A program made the position numbers and the translations under genes. Below the pieces are notes generated by a model that saw only the letters and a program-made list of their open reading frames with translations, ran no database searches and was not told the origin of the DNA. Source: Oscillospiraceae bacterium (GTDB lineage Bacteria; Bacillota; Clostridia; Saccharofermentanales; Saccharofermentanaceae). From it: a DNA stretch of 17,753 nucleotides. Positions 14,401-17,753 of this stretch are shown piece by piece (position 1 is the first letter of the stretch; each line of letters opens with the position of its first letter). The stretch is taken from NCBI GenBank assembly GCA_902803695.1, contig CADCQX010000076.1, positions 1 to 17,753 on the forward strand, in the 5' to 3' direction.

Positions 14401-14563
14401 ACCCTAACCTGTCCCATTTTTTCGTAAACTTATCACACGAAGTTCACATTGTAAACACATTTACTTCAAATTCGACAAATCTATTTCACATTTTTCGAAA
14501 AGTACGACAAAAGATTAATACTATGGAAAGATTTTTATATTTTTTATGTCATTATCGTGATAT

Positions 14564-14595
14564 AAAAAACGTGCCGGTCGAAATCAACCGGCACG
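14564..14595 (-). terminator. Terminator of the lipoprotein gene
   Basis: A perfect 9-bp GC-rich stem (14570-14578 with 14587-14595) and 8-base loop, followed on the minus strand by six U (14569-14564), 34 bases after the lipoprotein stop codon. The rest of 14401-14563 is A/T-rich and holds no clear promoter for the DUF4838 gene. Confidence 0.88.
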
Positions 14596-14628
14596 CAAAT
14601 ATGGGAAAAAACTCAGAAAAACGTCTAA

Positions 14629-15102
14629 TTAATTGTTTGGATCCTCGAAAGTAACCGTCGAGAAAAAATTGATCCCGTCACATGTCCAGTAGAACGGATC
14701 GAAGTAAACCGATTCTCCATAGGAGATCGTCATTTCCCCGTCAGGAGTCTCTACACGGACACCGTCATCATTTATCTCCTTGATCACCATCGAGGGACCT
14801 TCGTGGTTCCATTCCACTTCTTCCTTATAGTAGCCGTTCCCGTCTTCATACAGCTGCATTCCTTCAAAGCATTCGAGATCGTACTCGAACTCGCCGCTTC
14901 CGAGCGGCTCTCCGTCTTCGCCGTATCCGCCGTATTCAACCTGAACGTTAAGATTCACCTTAGGGGAAGCTTCGATCTTATCTTCCCTGGTCCTGCAAGA
15001 CACTTCGTTATTCGGCTTTGCCTTACAAGATGACATCGCGCCTATACTCATCAATGCCATAAGTATTATCGCGATGTACTTTTTACTTCTGCTATCCTTC
15101 AT
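14629..15102 (-). CDS. Small lipoprotein of unknown function, candidate ECF-regulon member
   Basis: 157 residues. A basic start (MKDSRSKK), hydrophobic segment 9-22 and lipobox-like MSSC with Cys26 as probable lipid-anchor residue; Met rather than Leu at -3 is slightly unusual. The mature part is acidic (Asp/Glu/Gly-rich) and probably beta-rich (for example MVIKEINDDGVRVETPDGEM), with further Cys near 36, 78 and 142. No family is recognised. AAGGAG lies seven bases before the ATG. No housekeeping promoter was found close by, but an ECF-type promoter matching that of the sigma gene at 8034-8600 lies about 285 bases upstream in the right orientation. A terminator follows. A cell-envelope stress or sensing role would fit but is inference. 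Confidence 0.8.
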   Translation of the reverse strand: MKDSRSKKYIAIILMALMSIGAMSSCKAKPNNEVSCRTREDKIEASPKVNLNVQVEYGGYGEDGEPLGSGEFEYDLECFEGMQLYEDGNGYYKEEVEWNHEGPSMVIKEINDDGVRVETPDGEMTISYGESVYFDPFYWTCDGINFFSTVTFEDPNN

Positions 15103-15380
15103 CCTGTCTCCTTAATTGATCAACAATAAGCCGCGCCGTCTTCGTTTCGTTTTAGTATCTATCTTTCCTTTTCCTGTTCTAGGCTTGTTGTCATGTTTGT
15201 ATCCCTCAGTGCACTACACCCTTATTCGGCACTAACACGGCAACGGCTGTTGATCGCTTCGGAATGGTCTATCCTCACAGATCCATGTTTACTTCTATGT
15301 ATCTATCCCTTTTCCTTATCCCTATCCTGTATCTATTCCTTACTTTGACCATTCCTTGAAGCCTTCCCTCAAGGCTTTCA
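15103..15380 (-). ncRNA. Long structured leader (or small RNA) upstream of the lipoprotein gene
   Basis: If the ECF promoter at 15387-15416 is used, about 280 nt precede the lipoprotein ATG. The RNA would begin with a hairpin (15359-15377, AAGCCTT paired with AAGGCTT), then a 9-bp long-range stem (15347-15355 with 15261-15269) enclosing a purine-rich segment. GTATCTAT (plus strand) repeats at 15155, 15299 and 15329, the first two extending into a shared pyrimidine tract. No good reading frame is present; an 11-codon frame (ATG at about 15197) after GAGGG is the only candidate. Confidence 0.4.
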
Positions 15381-15386
15381 CTACTA

Positions 15387-15416
15387 ATATCAACAAAAGG
15401 TTTCCGGAGGTTTCAC
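15387..15416 (-). promoter_or_regulatory. Second ECF-type promoter, facing the lipoprotein gene
   Basis: Minus strand GTGAAACCT (15416-15408), ten variable bases, TTTGTTGATAT (15397-15387). Both conserved blocks are identical to those at 8637-8666 with the same 10-base gap, while the bases between differ. TTTTTTCGAAAAAA lies immediately upstream, mirroring the A/T block at the first promoter. Confidence 0.7.
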
Positions 15417-15469
15417 TTTTTTCGAAAAAATTTAAAAAAAATTTTGGGAGCCCGGTTTCAGAATACCTC

Positions 15470-15500
15470 TTGACACATAATACATCGCGTGGCATAGTAT
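15470..15500 (+). promoter_or_regulatory. Promoter of the CPBP protease gene
   Basis: A consensus TTGACA (15470-15475) is followed by the A/T-rich CATAGTAT (15493-15500), which offers a -10 at 17 bases (CATAGT) or 19 bases (TAGTAT). The resulting leader of about 65 nt contains a hairpin (15509-15515 with 15529-15535). Confidence 0.5.
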
Positions 15501-15571
15501 TGCTAAACAGGCGGATGACAGGCCTTAGTCCGCCTAAGAAGTATATATTTAATAAATGGAAGAGGTTTTCT

Positions 15572-16420
15572 ATGAATAAACAATCTTGGCCCAAAACTAT
15601 AATCGGAATAATTCTCGGGTTAGCGATCCTGGTCGGTGCACAACTTACTGCCATGGAGGCAGGCGAAGGTCTCATCAAATTGGGAGTACCTGACATCCCT
15701 TCAGTCATCGTCTCCGCGATCCTTTACCCTGCCCTCGCGATCACGGGCGTATGGCTCGTCATCTGTAAACTTATGAAGATCCCATCAAAAGTCATCAGAC
15801 TTACCCGCTTTAAGCCAAAGCTACTCTGGATAGTCGTCGCAGTCATCATGCCGGCGCTCGCCATCGGCGGCTACATGTTCTTCAAAGGCGAGATGGTAAA
15901 AAGCACTCTGCCGACAAGCGAACTTACCGCATACGTTGTACAGTCAGTCCTGTTCTTCAGCATTGGTGCAGGCATCGTGGAAGAGCTGGTCTTCAGGGGC
16001 ATCATCATGGGTCTTCTCGAAAACAAGACCAACTTCAAGATCGCGATGATAATCCCGTCAGTTCTCTTCGGCGCAGTCCACATGATCGGCGCAGGTTTAA
16101 GTTTTGTAAGTACGATCCAGCTCATCATCGCAGGAACTCTTGTGGGAATCCTGTTCTCACTTATCGCAAAGTACAGCGACAACATCTGGGAAGGCACCAT
16201 AGTTCACTCGGTATGGAATGCATCGGCTGCTTTCGTTGCGATCGGCACTGCTGCCAAGAATGAGTCGATCTTCACCTATGTCCTTAAGTCAAAGTCATTC
16301 CTTATTACCGGCGGCGACTTCGGAATGGAAGCATCTGTCATTTCCATAGCGGCTTATCTTATAGTTATCGTCTTTGTACTTTCACTGCTGAGAAAAAAGA
16401 AGAAAATGGCTGTTGTCTAA
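15572..16420 (+). CDS. CPBP-family (Abi/Rce1-like) intramembrane metalloprotease
   Basis: 282 residues from the ATG at 15572, preceded by GGAAGAGG at normal spacing. An open frame extends upstream to 15356, but that part crosses promoters and has no ribosome site. About eight hydrophobic segments. The CPBP core is complete: motif 1 EELVFRG (Glu137, Glu138, Arg142), motif 2 FGAVH (Phe166, His170) and motif 3 HSVWN (His212, Asn216), which together form the metal-binding active site in this family. Some family members process prenylated proteins or peptides or give bacteriocin self-immunity; the substrate here is unknown. The C-terminus is basic (LLRKKKKMAVV). The gene stands alone, followed by an array of hairpin repeats and a bidirectional terminator. 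Confidence 0.88.
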   Translation: MNKQSWPKTIIGIILGLAILVGAQLTAMEAGEGLIKLGVPDIPSVIVSAILYPALAITGVWLVICKLMKIPSKVIRLTRFKPKLLWIVVAVIMPALAIGGYMFFKGEMVKSTLPTSELTAYVVQSVLFFSIGAGIVEELVFRGIIMGLLENKTNFKIAMIIPSVLFGAVHMIGAGLSFVSTIQLIIAGTLVGILFSLIAKYSDNIWEGTIVHSVWNASAAFVAIGTAAKNESIFTYVLKSKSFLITGGDFGMEASVISIAAYLIVIVFVLSLLRKKKKMAVV

Positions 16421-16430
16421 GTGTCTTTTA

Positions 16431-16587
16431 AAAATCCAGTAATTTGTCCCTGGTACACAGGGATTACTTACTGGATTTTCCCGTTAAATACAATATTTGC
16501 TCCCTATCTATAGGGATTGCTAACTGGATTTCAGCAGAAAATCCAGGGGATGTATCCCTATCAACAGGGAGAAGGAACTGGATTTTT
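16431..16587. repeat. Array of three nested-hairpin repeats with 54-bp period
   Basis: Inner inverted pairs TCCCT/AGGGA start at 16447, 16501 and 16555, exactly 54 bp apart. CTGGATTT follows each (16471, 16524, 16578). AAAATCCAG, its complement, precedes the first and third units (16431-16439, 16538-16546) and is degenerate before the second. Unit 1 forms a 12-bp outer stem around the inner stem. The right arm of unit 2 can alternatively pair with the left arm of unit 3. The array lies between the CPBP stop codon and the shared terminator, so it would be in the CPBP 3' UTR. Confidence 0.8.
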
Positions 16588-16610
16588 GGGGATAGGATGT
16601 AAAAGAATAT

Positions 16611-16641
16611 AAAAAAGCAGACCCCGGGGGATCTGCTTTTT
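16611..16641. terminator. Bidirectional terminator between CPBP and purine permease genes
   Basis: AAAAAGCAGA and CCCC on the left pair with GGGG and TCTGCTTTTT on the right; A and T runs flank both sides, so it can end the rightward CPBP gene and the leftward permease gene, which ends at 16667. Confidence 0.85.
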
Positions 16642-16666
16642 GTTATTCGGTTAATGTTTTCGAGAA

Positions 16667-17753
16667 TTACAATGGTACGAAGAACTTAACAAGGAAGATA
16701 ACTGAAAGAACGTATGTAAGAATGGATACTTCTTTCGCTTTGCCTGTGACGAGCATAATGAATGTGTAGCTGATGAGAGCAAGGCCGATACCGTGTCCAA
16801 TGGAGCCGGAGATCGGCATAGCAAGGAGCATGATAGCTACAGGAGCCATTTGAGTAATGTCGTCGAAAGCGATCTTCTTGAGGTTGCTGAGCATCAGGAT
16901 ACCAACGTAGATGAGAGCAGATGATGTGGCAGCTGCAGGGATGATGGCTGCGATAGGAGCGATGAACATGCAAAGAAGGAACATGATGGCTGCTACGATA
17001 GCCGTAAGACCTGTACGTCCGCCTGCCTCAACACCGGAAGCTGACTCTACGAATGTTGTAACTGTTGAAGTACCTGTAACGGAACCTGCGAGAGTACCGA
17101 CTGCGTCAGAGATCAAAGCCTGCTTCATCTTAGGCATCTTGCCCTTGTCGTCCAGCATGTTGGCTCTGGAAGCGGTACCGACCAATGTTCCGATAGTATC
17201 GAACATGTCGATGATACAGAATGTGATTATCAATGTGATGATGGTAAACCAGCCGATCTCGACAAAGCCCTTGAAGTCGAGCTTGAAGAGTGTGGTATTA
17301 GCCATGTCCTTAAAAGGAGGAACGAAGGAAGCATCCTTAAGACCTGCGAACGGATTGATGCCGAGGAAGATCGCCTCACCTGCCCAGTAGACGATAGAAG
17401 CTGCGATCATGCCGCAGAGAACGGAGCCCTTTACCTTGAACTTATCAAGAGCGATGATAACGAAAAGTCCGATGAGCATTGTAGCAACTGTAAGGACCAT
17501 CGTCTTATAGCCATCGTCACCCATTGTGTCTTTGGCGAACTTGGCGGTAAGTGAACCGAAGAAGTCACGCATAACATAGAATGGATTCTCGCTTGTAGAT
17601 GTGTAGATACCTACATTGGAACCGAATCCGATATTCATGAGCATGAGACCGATAGCAGGTCCGATACCGAGCCTTACGCCGAGAGGGATCGCTTCAACGA
17701 TCTTCTCACGTACATTGAGGAGTGAGAGGATCAGGAAGATGATACCTTCCAGG
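16667..17753 (-). CDS. NCS2-family purine permease (AzgA/PbuG-like), 5' part outside the window
   Basis: About 362 C-terminal residues are present; the frame is open through the right edge of the window, so internal Met codons near 17644 are not the start. The edge sequence (LEGIIFLILSLLNVREKIVEAIP, then VRLGIGPAIGLML) is typical of AzgA-type guanine/hypoxanthine/adenine permeases. Later conserved stretches are IDMFDTIGTLVGTASRANML and a Ser/Thr-rich GSVTGTSTVTTFVESASGVEAGGRTGLTA, the purine-binding region of the family. About ten membrane segments can be seen. It imports a purine base by proton symport; which purine is not decidable. The start and promoter lie beyond 17753. Confidence 0.93.
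   Translation of the reverse strand, partial: LEGIIFLILSLLNVREKIVEAIPLGVRLGIGPAIGLMLMNIGFGSNVGIYTSTSENPFYVMRDFFGSLTAKFAKDTMGDDGYKTMVLTVATMLIGLFVIIALDKFKVKGSVLCGMIAASIVYWAGEAIFLGINPFAGLKDASFVPPFKDMANTTLFKLDFKGFVEIGWFTIITLIITFCIIDMFDTIGTLVGTASRANMLDDKGKMPKMKQALISDAVGTLAGSVTGTSTVTTFVESASGVEAGGRTGLTAIVAAIMFLLCMFIAPIAAIIPAAATSSALIYVGILMLSNLKKIAFDDITQMAPVAIMLLAMPISGSIGHGIGLALISYTFIMLVTGKAKEVSILTYVLSVIFLVKFFVPL

Noticed and set aside
15356..15571. 72-codon upstream extension of the CPBP protease
   Set aside because: It crosses the leftward ECF promoter and the CPBP promoter, has no ribosome site, and the ATG at 15572 has a good one and starts at the first membrane segment.
16431..16587. CRISPR array
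   Set aside because: Only three units; the repeats are imperfect, with arms conserved but loops variable, the spacers are about 21 bp, and no cas gene is present.

Overview
The window looks like chromosomal DNA from a low-to-moderate G+C Gram-positive anaerobe of the class Clostridia, probably a gut or rumen lineage near Oscillospiraceae, Saccharofermentanales or Lachnospiraceae. This is inferred from strong GGAGG ribosome-binding sites, the lysine/alanine-rich DUF6465-type protein, the DUF975/CmpB membrane protein, an ECF sigma/membrane-partner pair and a secreted DUF4838 protein. No rRNA, tRNA, insertion sequence, phage gene or CRISPR array was seen.

Layout. Bases 1-4038 are leftward: a histone-H1-like Lys/Ala/Pro protein with its own promoter and terminator, then a four-gene cassette transcribed in the order response regulator, ABC ATPase, ABC permease, histidine kinase. 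The ATPase has the E-loop typical of lantibiotic-immunity transporters. Four TTAACC direct repeats with an 11-12 bp period sit just upstream of a -10 box before the ATPase gene, as expected for an OmpR-family binding site. Diverging from the cassette is a tiny orphan type-IV-prepilin-like gene, followed by a DUF975/CmpB fusion membrane protein. Then come leftward genes for a zinc-ribbon membrane protein and for an ECF sigma factor translationally coupled to a membrane-bound partner (putative anti-sigma). A small rightward four-helix membrane protein ends exactly where the convergent metY gene (O-acetylhomoserine sulfhydrylase) ends. The rest is a secreted 1040-residue DUF4838 protein, a small lipoprotein, a rightward CPBP-family intramembrane protease, and the 3' part of an NCS2/AzgA-type purine permease that runs off the right edge.

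Main discovery. The roughly 255-nt leader of metY contains an unannotated 37-codon reading frame with a good ribosome-binding site. The peptide has the run Met-Met-Cys-Cys-Arg-Met and a second Cys-Cys pair. It is followed by an intrinsic terminator whose 5' arm can instead pair over 12 bp with a segment inside the small reading frame. These are the parts of a ribosome-mediated transcription attenuator sensing the amino acids that metY helps make. No SAM riboswitch or T-box is recognisable.

Second discovery. The ECF sigma gene is preceded by a TGAAAC-N16-TTGATA promoter. A near-identical copy with identical spacing lies at 15387-15416, facing the lipoprotein gene through a structured leader of about 280 nt. 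The sigma factor therefore probably autoregulates and has a second target 6.7 kb away. Other notable items are shared TTCACAATT operator-like sites between the divergent promoters, a possibly leaderless response-regulator mRNA, and a 54-bp-period array of nested hairpins downstream of the CPBP gene.
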